A stretch of 64,000 nucleotides of DNA. It comes from Paenibacillus xylanexedens. GTDB lineage: Bacteria; Bacillota; Bacilli; Paenibacillales; Paenibacillaceae. Location: assembly GCF_007680605.1 (NCBI RefSeq), contig NZ_VEIO01000010.1, positions 62,001-126,000 of the forward strand, written 5' to 3'. The notes beneath the pieces were generated by a model. The model searched no databases and was not told the DNA's origin. It saw only the letters and a list, made by a program, of their open reading frames with translations. Of the stretch, positions 25,041-34,064 are shown in pieces (the first letter of the stretch is position 1; each line of letters starts with the position of its first letter). The position numbers were made by a program, and so were the translations under genes.

Positions 25041-25156
25041 AGTATGTTGCAGAAGCAGAAGGGGCATCAAAGGTTCCCTGATCGGGAGTTAACACGATAA
25101 ACTGTGCTACTCGTGCGGATGTTAGTTTCAATCCGGCACTAGTAACACAGATCATA

Positions 25157-25174
25157 TATCTTAATTTAAAGATA
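25157..25174. promoter_or_regulatory. MhqR-like operator upstream of the dioxygenase gene
   Basis: TATCTTAATTTAAAGATA, arms TATCTT and AAGATA with a 6-base centre: the same arms and spacing as 24704-24721. It lies 47 bases before the ring-cleaving dioxygenase ATG. Confidence 0.6.
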
Positions 25175-25220
25175 ATTAAAATTCATTATAAATAAGTGCA
25201 CAAACCGAGGAGGAATAATC

Positions 25221-26171
25221 ATGAACATTCAAACAACAGGAATTCACCATATTACCGCTTTTGCTGGAGATCCGCAGGCTAACGTTGACTTTTACGCTGG
25301 AGTTCTGGGACTTCGTCTGGTGAAAAAAACAGTGAACTTCGACGCACCGGATGTATACCATCTGTACTTCGGAGATGAGCACGGCAGTCCAGGCACCATC
25401 ATTACTTTCTTCCCGGCGGCAGGTTCACCACGAGGCCAGATTGGCGGCGGTCAAGTCGGCATTACTTCATATGTCATTCCACCGGGTTCTATGGACTTCT
25501 GGCAAAATCGTCTGGAAGGTTTTAATATCGAAGTGACTCGAACTAACCGCTTTGATGAGGAATTGCTGCAATTCGAAGACAGCGAAGGCTTGCGTCTGGA
25601 GCTGGTTGAGCGGGAAGAAGGACTGGCAAACACTTGGGTGCAGGAAGGTATTCCTGCTGAATATGCAATCAAAGGGTTTGGTGGAGCCGTACTGTTCAGT
25701 GTGAATCCACAGCGTACGATGGATGCGCTTGAGCGTATTCTCGGATTTGTGAAGGTGGGCGAAAATGAGGAATATGCCCGTTTCCGTTCCATCGGAGACA
25801 TTGGCAACATCGTGGATGTGCCTGTTACCCGTGTACCGCTTGGTATGGGCGGCGCAGGAACGGTGCACCATATTGCATGGCGCGCAGTCGATGACGCACA
25901 GCACGCACAGTGGAGCGAAGCCGTACGTGAATACGGGTATCAGCCGACCCCAGTCCGGGATCGCCAATATTTCAACGCGATTTACTTCAGAGAAGCTGGC
26001 GGCATTTTGTTTGAAATTGCGACTGATCCTCCAGGCTTTGCAAAAGACGAACCAGCCGAAGCACTTGGGCAGAAACTGATGTTGCCGGAGTGGTTTGAGC
26101 AATACCGGACTCAGATCGAGGATAATCTGCAACCGATTCAAGTCAGAACCCTTACTCCTGTCACAGATTGA
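25221..26171 (+). CDS. VOC-family ring-cleaving dioxygenase (MhqO/MhqE-like)
   Basis: 316 aa, two vicinal-oxygen-chelate modules. First: GIHHITAFAGDPQANVDFYAGVLGL (about 5-30). Second: GTVHHIAWRAVDD, about 213-225, then a C-terminal Glu-containing ILFEIATDPPGF. The His and Glu ligands of the metal are in place. B. subtilis MhqO, MhqE and MhqA are such enzymes, induced through MhqR by catechol and methylhydroquinone. The upstream MhqR-like box supports the same role here. GAGGAGGAATAATC precedes the ATG. Confidence 0.88.
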   Translation: MNIQTTGIHHITAFAGDPQANVDFYAGVLGLRLVKKTVNFDAPDVYHLYFGDEHGSPGTIITFFPAAGSPRGQIGGGQVGITSYVIPPGSMDFWQNRLEGFNIEVTRTNRFDEELLQFEDSEGLRLELVEREEGLANTWVQEGIPAEYAIKGFGGAVLFSVNPQRTMDALERILGFVKVGENEEYARFRSIGDIGNIVDVPVTRVPLGMGGAGTVHHIAWRAVDDAQHAQWSEAVREYGYQPTPVRDRQYFNAIYFREAGGILFEIATDPPGFAKDEPAEALGQKLMLPEWFEQYRTQIEDNLQPIQVRTLTPVTD

Positions 26172-26198
26172 GATAGGGTGAGGTAGAGATATAAAAGA

Positions 26199-26238
26199 TA
26201 TTGGAAGGTTGTTCTGTCTTCGAAGTTTGCGTGTGAAC
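26199..26238 (+). repeat. 3' remnant of the dispersed structured repeat (copy E)
   Basis: ATTGGAAGGTT.TTCTGTC.TCG.AGT, ending CGTGTGAAC, follows the last 45 bases of copy A (19794-19838) with few changes. The 5' arm is absent, so this half-element cannot form the hairpin. It sits between two co-directional genes, like the full copies. Confidence 0.6.
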
Positions 26239-26286
26239 ACCTTTGTTTCAACGAATATGAAACTAAACCAAAAGGAGCATTGAGGG

Positions 26287-27375
26287 ATGATGGAGAAAAA
26301 GGTCACTTGGCTGGAGCTGTTCTATGATTTACTTTTTGTCGCGGCAGTCTCCAAAGCAGGCCATGTCTTGTTACATGCCGAGCACGGCGTCATTACATGG
26401 GAATATTTATTAAAGTTCGTGTTAATCTTCATCCCGGTATGGTGGGCGTGGGTGGGCCAGACCTTATTCATCAACCGTTATGGTCAGGATATTCTGAGCC
26501 ACCGGATTTTCCTCATTCTTCAACTGCTGTCCGTACTCATTATGACGGCGAGTCTTTCTACTCATTTTGACGAACACTATCTGTCCTTCTTCGTAGGTTA
26601 CATTGGTTCCAGAGCAATTACCGCGATTCAGTACCTGACGATCCACAAGTCGAAAAGCGAGCATCAGCAGCGGGCTGCCCGTTTCCTGGGCATCTCGTTT
26701 ATTATTGGTATTGTAATCTCATCTGGTTCACTGTTTTTTGATTCATGGGTTCGTTATGTGATTTTGTATGCGGGGATCGCCGTGGATATTATTTTGCCGC
26801 TACTCGGCCGTAAAAATCTGGTGAAGGTGCCTGTGCAGACCCATCATCTGCTGGAACGTTTTGCTCTCTTTACGCTCATTCTGCTGGGTGAATCCGTTGT
26901 CAGCATTATCGCGGTATTGTCTGCGGATCATTGGGATCTGAAATCCATTCTGTTTACCGTCTTCACCTCTCTGTTTGTCATCGCCATGTGGTGGCAGTAC
27001 TTCGATAACGTGGAAAAGAAAGTGAGCAAAGAGATGCAGACCGCCGGGCAGGCGATCATCTACGGACATCTATTTATTTACATCTCCATGAGTATGATCG
27101 CTGCTTCGATCCAACTGCTGTACCAGAACCTGCTAAGCTATGAGTTTATGCTTGCGTTTGTATTTGGCTCGGTGCTACTGTATTTCCTGTCGACGACCCT
27201 TGTGTTTCATCGCTACAGACATCCGCATCTCCGTCTCCGTCCGACTCATATGGTGGTCATGGTGGGGCTGTTAGTGGCCTTTGTGGTGGTGGATCTAATC
27301 TACCGCGTTCCCGGATATGTAATCATGGGTGAGGATATGTTGTTCTTTTTGGTATATGCGAAGCTGACGACATGA
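26287..27375 (+). CDS. Low temperature requirement protein A (LtrA) family
   Basis: 362 aa, about ten predicted membrane helices. The LtrA signature is at the start (KVTWLELFYDLLFVAAVSKAGHVL) and in the middle (ERFALFTLILLGESVVSI). Members are integral membrane proteins first linked to growth of Listeria in the cold; the transported molecule is unknown. AAAGGAGCATTGAGGG precedes the ATG. It is probably a single-gene unit ending at a terminator 27 nt downstream. Confidence 0.85.
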   Translation: MMEKKVTWLELFYDLLFVAAVSKAGHVLLHAEHGVITWEYLLKFVLIFIPVWWAWVGQTLFINRYGQDILSHRIFLILQLLSVLIMTASLSTHFDEHYLSFFVGYIGSRAITAIQYLTIHKSKSEHQQRAARFLGISFIIGIVISSGSLFFDSWVRYVILYAGIAVDIILPLLGRKNLVKVPVQTHHLLERFALFTLILLGESVVSIIAVLSADHWDLKSILFTVFTSLFVIAMWWQYFDNVEKKVSKEMQTAGQAIIYGHLFIYISMSMIAASIQLLYQNLLSYEFMLAFVFGSVLLYFLSTTLVFHRYRHPHLRLRPTHMVVMVGLLVAFVVVDLIYRVPGYVIMGEDMLFFLVYAKLTT

Positions 27376-27401
27376 TCTTGTTTATATAAAAAAGAAGCGA
27401 G

Positions 27402-27436
27402 AGCCACGGACGACTTTGTTCGTGGCTTTCATTTTT
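27402..27436 (+). terminator. Terminator after ltrA
   Basis: AGCCACG pairs with CGTGGCT, followed by TTCATTTTT. Confidence 0.7.
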
Positions 27437-27673
27437 GCTATAAGAACATAAATATTTCTCATATATTTTCATGTATGCAATCTGTTAAGATGGGATTAGG
27501 TAAAAGTAAATCTGCCATATCGAAAATTTTGTTCTGTTTTTAAATGAGCTTAGTCGGGGAAAGAGCGGTATTAAGGTATTTTGCAATCGCAGAGAACTGC
27601 GGTACGATTTAATCTTGTTTATAAATAGCCGTTTCACACAGATATGGAGATAACATTTCAGGAGGGAAATCAC

Positions 27674-30457
27674 TTGAGTACGAATCTAATTGGTGTTCCA
27701 TTGGAAGGGTTTGCAGAGTTTAGCCGCACGGTAGCTGCCGAAGGGGCGGTTTTGCTTAAAAACGAAGGACAGGTGCTTCCACTTGGTCATTCCGAAAACG
27801 TTTCAGTTTTTGGCCGAATTCAACTGAATTATTATCGTAGCGGCACAGGTTCAGGCGGGAGCGTTCATGTCGCATACACCACGAATCTGCTGGACGGACT
27901 GCGCAGTAAAAAGAACATTACCGTTAATGAAGAACTGGCAACGGTTTACGAGAAATGGATCGAGGAAAATCCGTTTGACGATGGTGGCAAAGTCTGGGCA
28001 GCTGAGCCATGGAATCAGAAGGAAATGCCACTCACGGATGAACTGGTTGCGCAGGCTAGAAGTAAATCCAGCAAAGCCATTGTGGTCATTGGGCGCACCG
28101 CGGGGGAAGATCAGGATAATGCAGATGCACCGGGAAGTTATCGTCTGACAGACGATGAGAAGGCGATGCTGAAGCATGTGACGAACCATTTTGAACATAC
28201 AATTGTAGTACTTAATGTCTCCAATATTATGGATATGAGCTGGCTGAACGAAACGGTTCTACATCCGATTCAAGGTGTGATCTACTCCTGGCACGGCGGC
28301 ATGGAAGGCGGTAACGCGATTGCGGACGTACTGGCCGGAGACGTGACACCAAGCGGTAAACTTACGGATACGATTGCATATTCCATAGAGGATTATCCGT
28401 CCACAAGTAACTACGGAAACGAGTTTAAGAACCTGTATCAGGAAGATATTTATGTGGGTTATCGTTTTTTCGAAACGTTTCGACCTGAAAAAGTACAATT
28501 TGAGTTCGGTTATGGCTTGTCATACACAACTTTTGCCACACAGATCGAGGAAGCCCGTACGGTGACCGAAAATGGCGAGACGTCGATCGAGGTTCGTGTG
28601 AACGTGACCAACTCAGGTACAACCTATGCGGGTAAAGAGGTGGTTCAGGTTTATTACGAAGCACCGCAAGGAGAACTGGGACAACCCGTGAAGGCGCTGG
28701 CTGCTTTTGGAAAAACAGGACTGCTACAGCCCGGCGATTCCGAGCTGTTAACGATCCGTTTCCCGGTAAATCGCATGGCTTCGTATGATGATGCGGGTGT
28801 AACGGGATATGCTTCCGCATACGTGCTTGAAGTTGGAACATACCGTCTGCATGTGGGTACGAGTGTGAAGCAGGTAGAGCATGTTGGCGTCGATGGCCAA
28901 GACGGCTACGTTGTGGACACGGTTCAACTGGTGGAGCAATTGCAGGAAGCAATGGCGCCAACGGAAGATTTTACACGCATGAAACCGGGTACTCGCAAGG
29001 CAGATGGAACGTATGAGCTGACGTATGTAGATGTGCCAAAGCGCAAAGTGTCTATCGCAGACCGCATTACGCAGAACATGCCCCAAACGTTGGACCAAAC
29101 GGGAAATCAGGGTTACAAGCTGAGTGACGTAAAGGCGGGTAAAGTGAGTCTGGAGACCTTTGTAGCTCAACTAAGCGATCAGGATTTGGCAGCAATTGTA
29201 CGCGGCGAAGGCATGAGCAGTCCGCTGGTTACTTCGGGAACGGCATCGGCGTTTGGCGGTGTGAGTGACAGCCTGTTCAATTATGGCATTCCTGTGGCCT
29301 GTACGGCAGATGGCCCGTCCGGTATCCGTATGGATAGTGGGGAAAAAGCAACACAAGTATCCATCGGAACGCTACTGGCGGCAACGTGGAATACAGATTT
29401 GGTAGAAGAACTGTATGTGATGGAAGGACAAGAGCTGCTTCGCAATCAGGTGGACACCCTGCTCGGACCTGGACTCAATATCCGCCGCAGTCCGCTGAAT
29501 GGTCGTAACTTCGAGTACTTCTCGGAAGATCCGCTGATCTCAGGTGTATTTGCCGCGGCTTGTACGAAAGGTATTATGAAGGGCGGCTCTAACGCCACTC
29601 TGAAACACTTTGCCTGCAACAACCAGGAGAAACACCGTAGCAAAGTCGATGCCGTTGTATCCGAACGTGCGTTGCGTGAAATTTATCTGAAAGGGTTCGA
29701 GATTGCGGTGAAAGAGGGTGGAGCGAACTCCATCATGACCTCTTACAATCCGATTAACGGGCACTGGGCTGCGTCCAACTACGATCTGAACACGACGATT
29801 CTGCGCGGAGAGTGGAACTTCGACGGTATTGTGATGACCGACTGGTGGGCCATCATGAACGATGTGGTTGAAGGCGGAGAAGCGGATCGCAAGTTCACGA
29901 ACTGGATGGTTCGGGCACAGAACGACCTCTACATGGTTGTGCCAAACTATGGCGCTGAGATCAACGGCTGGGATGACAATACCATTGAATCGCTCGAAAA
30001 TGGAACCTTGACCCGCGGCGAGCTGCAACGCTCCGCGATCAATATCTGCAAATTCATCATGAACGCGCCGGTATCCTCACGCAAACATGAGATTGTAGAG
30101 AACGTGGCCTCGTTCCAAGCGAACGCGTCCCTGTCAGCGGCAGACGCTCAGTCGCTGGCCGAGAATGCACAGGTGAAACCTGCCGTAGCAGAGCCTGTGT
30201 ATATGAAAGTGGATGAAGCAGGCCAGTACCGGATTATTGTGCAGATCATGTCACCTGAGCCTGAACTGGCACAAAGTGCATGTAATGTGCTACTGAATGG
30301 TCAGCTTGCGACAACGATCCAAACGAACGGTACAGAAGGCAAGTGGATCAGACAAAAGCTGGTGAAAGTGCAGCTGGAAGCAGGGGGGTATGAACTCAAG
30401 CTCGACTTCACTAAACCGGGTCTACAGATCGATTGGATCGAATTCAAGCAAGTATAG
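27674..30457 (+). CDS. GH3 beta-glucosidase with inverted domain order and C-terminal CBM-like module
   Basis: 927 aa from the TTG at 27674, 7 nt after GGAGGG; the ATG at 27644 has no ribosome site. The order is the reverse of most GH3 enzymes. GH3_C comes first (residues about 12-280: EGAVLLKNEGQVLPLG, GGMEGGNAIADVLAGDV, FGYGLSYTTF). An FnIII-like domain follows (290-385). The GH3_N TIM barrel (about 490-790: ADGPSGIRMD, KHFACNN, nucleophile Asp723 in VMTDWW) and a CBM6-like beta sandwich (about 830-927) end the protein. Such inversion is known in Ruminococcus and Butyrivibrio beta-glucosidases. There is no signal peptide, so it is likely cytoplasmic, releasing beta-linked glucose or xylose. 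Confidence 0.88.
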   Translation: MSTNLIGVPLEGFAEFSRTVAAEGAVLLKNEGQVLPLGHSENVSVFGRIQLNYYRSGTGSGGSVHVAYTTNLLDGLRSKKNITVNEELATVYEKWIEENPFDDGGKVWAAEPWNQKEMPLTDELVAQARSKSSKAIVVIGRTAGEDQDNADAPGSYRLTDDEKAMLKHVTNHFEHTIVVLNVSNIMDMSWLNETVLHPIQGVIYSWHGGMEGGNAIADVLAGDVTPSGKLTDTIAYSIEDYPSTSNYGNEFKNLYQEDIYVGYRFFETFRPEKVQFEFGYGLSYTTFATQIEEARTVTENGETSIEVRVNVTNSGTTYAGKEVVQVYYEAPQGELGQPVKALAAFGKTGLLQPGDSELLTIRFPVNRMASYDDAGVTGYASAYVLEVGTYRLHVGTSVKQVEHVGVDGQDGYVVDTVQLVEQLQEAMAPTEDFTRMKPGTRKADGTYELTYVDVPKRKVSIADRITQNMPQTLDQTGNQGYKLSDVKAGKVSLETFVAQLSDQDLAAIVRGEGMSSPLVTSGTASAFGGVSDSLFNYGIPVACTADGPSGIRMDSGEKATQVSIGTLLAATWNTDLVEELYVMEGQELLRNQVDTLLGPGLNIRRSPLNGRNFEYFSEDPLISGVFAAACTKGIMKGGSNATLKHFACNNQEKHRSKVDAVVSERALREIYLKGFEIAVKEGGANSIMTSYNPINGHWAASNYDLNTTILRGEWNFDGIVMTDWWAIMNDVVEGGEADRKFTNWMVRAQNDLYMVVPNYGAEINGWDDNTIESLENGTLTRGELQRSAINICKFIMNAPVSSRKHEIVENVASFQANASLSAADAQSLAENAQVKPAVAEPVYMKVDEAGQYRIIVQIMSPEPELAQSACNVLLNGQLATTIQTNGTEGKWIRQKLVKVQLEAGGYELKLDFTKPGLQIDWIEFKQV

Positions 30458-30613
30458 GTTGGTTAGGTCAGGTAGATTGGGTATAATTCTGTGAGCTTAA
30501 TAGAGATATAGTTTTATGCGAATTGGCTGTTGTTTGGGCTGGGTTTTTGAAAGAAGAAGGGTAACCAAGCAGTAATAAAATCATTGTAGCGATGTAACAA
30601 TGATAGAGATGAT

Positions 30614-30646
30614 AACAAAGGACACTGCTTGCGGTGTCCTTTTGTT
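30614..30646 (+). terminator. Terminator downstream of inverted GH3
   Basis: AACAAAGGACAC pairs with GTGTCCTTTTGTT across an eight-base loop, about 160 nt past the stop. Confidence 0.75.
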
Positions 30647-30727
30647 GTCACCAGAGAGACAGGCTGTTATGATCGAGTTACGGGATCGTGGTCAAACAGA
30701 ATAATGGGGTCAGGGGTGTGGCAAACG

Positions 30728-30919
30728 ATGAAAAGATACAATTATTTAAGTCCGATTCTGCTGATTGTCGTTGCATTAATTGTGCGAGGTCTGGTTACTA
30801 ACGTGTGTATGCTGTTTGGACTGTCGCAAGAGGTGTCCAGTAATATTGCGATGCTTGCCATGATTATTGTGGCTTTAATTATGTTCAACCGCATGACAAA
30901 AGCCCGGCGTAACAAGTAG
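30728..30919 (+). CDS. Small two-helix membrane protein
   Basis: 63 aa: MKRYNYLSP, then two hydrophobic helices (ILLIVVALIVRGLVTNVCML and NIAMLAMIIVALIMFNRM), ending in a basic tail (KARRNK). The positive-inside pattern suggests both termini are cytoplasmic. The ribosome site is weak (CAGGGGTG, about 9 nt upstream). I do not recognise a family. Confidence 0.5.
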   Translation: MKRYNYLSPILLIVVALIVRGLVTNVCMLFGLSQEVSSNIAMLAMIIVALIMFNRMTKARRNK

Positions 30920-31240
30920 ATCGGTACAACCTGCGATGAGTTAAGTAGATATAAAATAGCAATCTTGAAAGCCCTTTATTTATTTAAGGTTGAGGAGCAT
31001 GGAAGACTGGAACATGTCACTACGGTGTTAGGATATGATACAAAGACGATGCAGAGAATCTTTTGCCTCGTCTTTTTTGCGTCATGTGTGAGAATCTCTT
31101 TAGACATAAAAGAAACGGCACAGGATAATTCCTATACCGTTTCAGATTGCATTTTTCTGCTGAATTTTGCGTTTGAGCTAAACTTATGACATTGCTCCTA
31201 AAAATCATTTGTTTCGGATCGAGAAAGGAGTATGAATATA
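30920..31240. other. Intergenic stretch with two hairpins
   Basis: No credible gene. AAGACGA/TCGTCTT followed by TTTTTT (about 31045-31078) looks like a plus-strand terminator. A gapless imperfect palindrome AAACGG-CAC-AGGA-TAAT-TCCT-ATA-CCGTTT spans 31113-31142 and has no U-tract. Confidence 0.5.
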
Positions 31241-31441
31241 TTACTCTGTTTTTTCATCATCTAATCGCCGACGAAATACCAAAGCCGAGACAGCAAATAT
31301 AATAAAAGATGATGTTGAAGCAACAGTAACCATCTTTAACACATTTCCTATCGGTGGATTAAACAATAGAGCAACAGAGAAGATTAAAACGGCACCCGTT
31401 AAACCCATTCCCAAAATGGAAAACGCTAAAATCCTGTTCAT
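31241..31441 (-). CDS. Small two-helix membrane protein
   Basis: 66 aa from the ATG at 31441 (GAGGTGAT 3-5 nt upstream). Two hydrophobic helices (ILAFSILGMGLTGAVLIFSVALLF and VTVASTSSFIIFAVSALVF) are followed by a charged tail (RRRLDDEKTE). It is A/T-rich and encoded alone, against the direction of its neighbours. Function unknown. Confidence 0.55.
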   Translation of the reverse strand: MNRILAFSILGMGLTGAVLIFSVALLFNPPIGNVLKMVTVASTSSFIIFAVSALVFRRRLDDEKTE

Positions 31442-31444
31442 CAA

Positions 31445-32021
31445 ATCACCTCACATATACAGACGCAAAAAAGAGGGGGACAGTTTCCTTTTTATTTTGT
31501 TTAAAACTCTAAAATAATAGTATAACCACCTATATATACGACACACCATAGCAACAAATTCTACATACTAAGTGAGAGAATCCGACCATAAAAGAATATT
31601 TTGTTGTTGGCATGATGTTATGGTAATGCTGTTCAGCAACTCCGAAGCTATTGATGCGTCGGTAAGGTTTCAACTCAGACGATTTTAATGTTGTATCAAT
31701 CTATAATCCTATACTGTAATCATATGTTCCGTTCGCCCATCCTTTAAGAAAGATTCAAAAAAGCTCATATAAGAGCATTGACGTTGCATACCTAACGTTT
31801 TAGACTGAAGATATAAATAAATAACGGTATGAATAACAAAAATAACAAAAGATGTGGATAGCAAAATGGATAAAGGTATAGGAATTAAAAAAATCAAATT
31901 GTAATCAATTAAAGCCAATAATTAAGCATTACGTTCATGGAAGCCCTGGGAACCTAGAATCGTTTAACTGGATTAATGTTAGCTAACGTCTTTATTACTC
32001 CAATTTACAGGAGGCTCGCTC
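31445..32021. other. Low-coding A/T-rich stretch
   Basis: This 580-base stretch contains no gene I can defend. A 69-codon minus-strand frame (31918-31709, TTG start, hydrophobic, no ribosome site) could be a remnant. CAGGAGGCTCGCTC at the right end is the ribosome site of the sialidase-like gene. Confidence 0.4.
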
Positions 32022-33041
32022 ATGACGATTAAGGCGGAGAAACAGTATGTTTTTCGGGAAGGACAGCTTTTTCAGAGCAGTCATGCGTCCACGATTGCTG
32101 TTTTGCCAGGTGGGGTGGTTATTGTGGCTTGGTTCGCAGGTTCGTATGAAAAATCCAGCGACACCGCCATCTGGATGGCTATTCAGGAGCGAGATGGCTT
32201 GTGGTCAGCGCCGCGCAAAGTAGCGGATGAAGAAGGTATTGCCCATTGGAACCCGGTGCTGTATGCACATGGGGGTTCACTTGTACTCTTTTACAAGGTG
32301 GGACACGAAATTACAGACTGGCATACTCGCATCATACGTTCGGAGGATGGCGGGCAGACATGGACGGAGGCTCGTGAGTTGGCTCCCGGTGATGTGGGTG
32401 GTCGTGGTCCGGTGCGCAATAAACCTGTACGGCTAACGGATGGAACCATTTTGGCTCCATCTTCTATTGAGCGAATGGATATGGAGAGTCCGGGCAAACA
32501 GGTGTGGGAAGCTTTTATTGATATTTCAACCGATGAGGGCAAGACATGGACAAAAAGTAAACCTGTGCCGATGAACCTGTCTGTTTATGTGGGGGCGAAT
32601 CATTGGATTGCAAAAGGTCTGATTCAGCCAGCTCTGTGGACTTCAAGTGGGGATGATGTACATATGTTACTCCGTAGTACGGAGGGGAAGATTTTCCGCA
32701 GTGACTCGGCGGATGGCGGCAGGACATGGTGTGAAGCGTACCCGACAGAACTGCCAAACAACAATAGCGGAATTGATGTCACACGCCTGGAGAGTGGCTT
32801 GCTTGCGCTTGTTTACAATCCCGTGAGCGGATATGCGACAGAGAGTCCCCGGACACCACTGGTGGTTGCTTTTTCGAATGACAATGGTGCGAGCTGGGGA
32901 GATGAATGGGTGCTTGAAGATGAGCCGGGAGAGTATTCATATCCTGCCATCGTATCTCAGGGGCAGAACCTGTACATTACTTATACGTGGAAAAGAGATC
33001 GGATTGCGTTCTGGAAACTGAACGTTTATACATGGGAATAA
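32022..33041 (+). CDS. Sialidase-like six-bladed propeller hydrolase (BNR/Asp-box protein)
   Basis: 339 aa. Four Asp boxes (S-x-D-x-G-x-T/S-W) are visible: SEDGGQTW (about 108), STDEGKTW (about 168), SADGGRTW (about 228) and SNDNGASW (about 287). They are typical of neuraminidase-fold enzymes. The N-terminus reads FREGQLFQSSHAST and lacks the FRIP arginine motif of true exo-sialidases, so the substrate may not be sialic acid. There is no signal peptide. It opens the glycan gene run 32.0-41.5 kb. Confidence 0.75.
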   Translation: MTIKAEKQYVFREGQLFQSSHASTIAVLPGGVVIVAWFAGSYEKSSDTAIWMAIQERDGLWSAPRKVADEEGIAHWNPVLYAHGGSLVLFYKVGHEITDWHTRIIRSEDGGQTWTEARELAPGDVGGRGPVRNKPVRLTDGTILAPSSIERMDMESPGKQVWEAFIDISTDEGKTWTKSKPVPMNLSVYVGANHWIAKGLIQPALWTSSGDDVHMLLRSTEGKIFRSDSADGGRTWCEAYPTELPNNNSGIDVTRLESGLLALVYNPVSGYATESPRTPLVVAFSNDNGASWGDEWVLEDEPGEYSYPAIVSQGQNLYITYTWKRDRIAFWKLNVYTWE

Positions 33042-33116
33042 GCAAGGGCCGCAGAAACGCTGATCAGGCGTTTAATCGGTCCTTTCTGTCGTGGTTACTT
33101 GTGAGGAGGAGTTCCG

Positions 33117-33920
33117 ATGAATAGGCAAGTCATTAAGAGACAACCGACTTTGGAAGTCATTGCGGTAGACGCAGCAGATGCCCAAGCGGCAGAGCAGGGG
33201 GGAGCCGATCGGATTGAGCTGGTGTCGGCTATGTCCGAAGGTGGTCTTACGCCAAGCTATGGGCAGATTGAACAGGTTGTATCCAAGGTGTCGATTCCAG
33301 TGTATGTCATGATAAGGCCACATAGCCGCTCGTTCTGCTATAGCGCTGATGATCTTCAGGTGATGCTCCAGGACATACGTGTGGCGCGGGAGCTTGGTGC
33401 CGCAGGCATTGTGATTGGAGCTCTCACCCATGAGGGAGAAGTAGATCGCTCTTTTTTACAAACTGGTCTGTTGAGTGCTAAGGGGTTGGGAGTTACGTTT
33501 CATCGTGCCATCGATTCGAGTGCCAATGTGGTGAGAGCACTGGACAGCATCGGTGGCAGCAATGGCGGGAGTGAGGGAAAGGGCAGGTTTGAGCATGAGA
33601 GGGAGATGAAAAGTAAGAGCGAGGAGAGTGTCGTTGAGCGCGTGCTTACATCGGGAGGAAAACCTACAGCACCTGAGGGTTTGCTCGAACTACAGCAGTT
33701 GCAGGAGATAGGACAGACGTTGAACATAGCGATTATGGCGGGTTCGGGTGTCACGATTGAAGGGATTCCAACTCTCGTGAGCCGAACAGGGATCACCGAG
33801 ATGCATATGGGATCGGGTGTGCGGCCTGGAGGCAGCTTCGATCACCCTGTAGATGCTCAGCTTGTTGCTCAGGCCAAAGCAGAGCTGATCCGTGCAGTAC
33901 AGGAGTTGAACCATCAGTGA
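33117..33920 (+). CDS. cutC: CutC family TIM-barrel protein
   Basis: 267 aa. CutC features: LEVIAVDAADAQAAEQGGADRIELVSAMSEGGLTPSYG (about 10-48), VMIRPHSRSFCYS, GLGVTFHRAID, and IMAGSGVTIEG near 205. A charged, low-complexity insertion of about 40 residues (GGSNGGSEGKGRFEHEREMKSKSEES, about 145-185) interrupts the barrel after the HRAID strand and is unusual. The family was named for copper tolerance, but direct evidence for copper handling is thin. Its position among glycosidases hints at sugar metabolism. GAGGAGG precedes the ATG. Confidence 0.85.
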   Translation: MNRQVIKRQPTLEVIAVDAADAQAAEQGGADRIELVSAMSEGGLTPSYGQIEQVVSKVSIPVYVMIRPHSRSFCYSADDLQVMLQDIRVARELGAAGIVIGALTHEGEVDRSFLQTGLLSAKGLGVTFHRAIDSSANVVRALDSIGGSNGGSEGKGRFEHEREMKSKSEESVVERVLTSGGKPTAPEGLLELQQLQEIGQTLNIAIMAGSGVTIEGIPTLVSRTGITEMHMGSGVRPGGSFDHPVDAQLVAQAKAELIRAVQELNHQ

Positions 33921-33994
33921 TAACGGTAGCTGTATGTACTCCATGCACTCGACAAACCGGTGGCTATAGAAGCGAATGAATAGCAAGAACAAGA

Positions 33995-34023
33995 GAATAA
34001 AAGCAATAAAAGCAATAAAAGCA
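33995..34023. repeat. 9-bp tandem repeat (AATAAAAGC)n
   Basis: About three units of AATAAAAGC just before the GH29 gene, between cutC and the fucosidase ribosome site. A slippage-prone microsatellite in a 5' leader. Confidence 0.7.
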
Positions 34024-34064
34024 ATGAAAACAAAAAGCACTTTTCATATAAGGGAGTGTGAGCC

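Noticed and set aside
30965..31189. 74-codon plus-strand frame after the small membrane protein
   Set aside because: No ribosome site, runs through a terminator-like hairpin and a palindrome, and the composition is not protein-like.
31709..31918. 69-codon minus-strand hydrophobic frame as a gene
   Set aside because: It has a TTG start without a ribosome site and no recognisable family; kept only as a possible remnant in the gap note.
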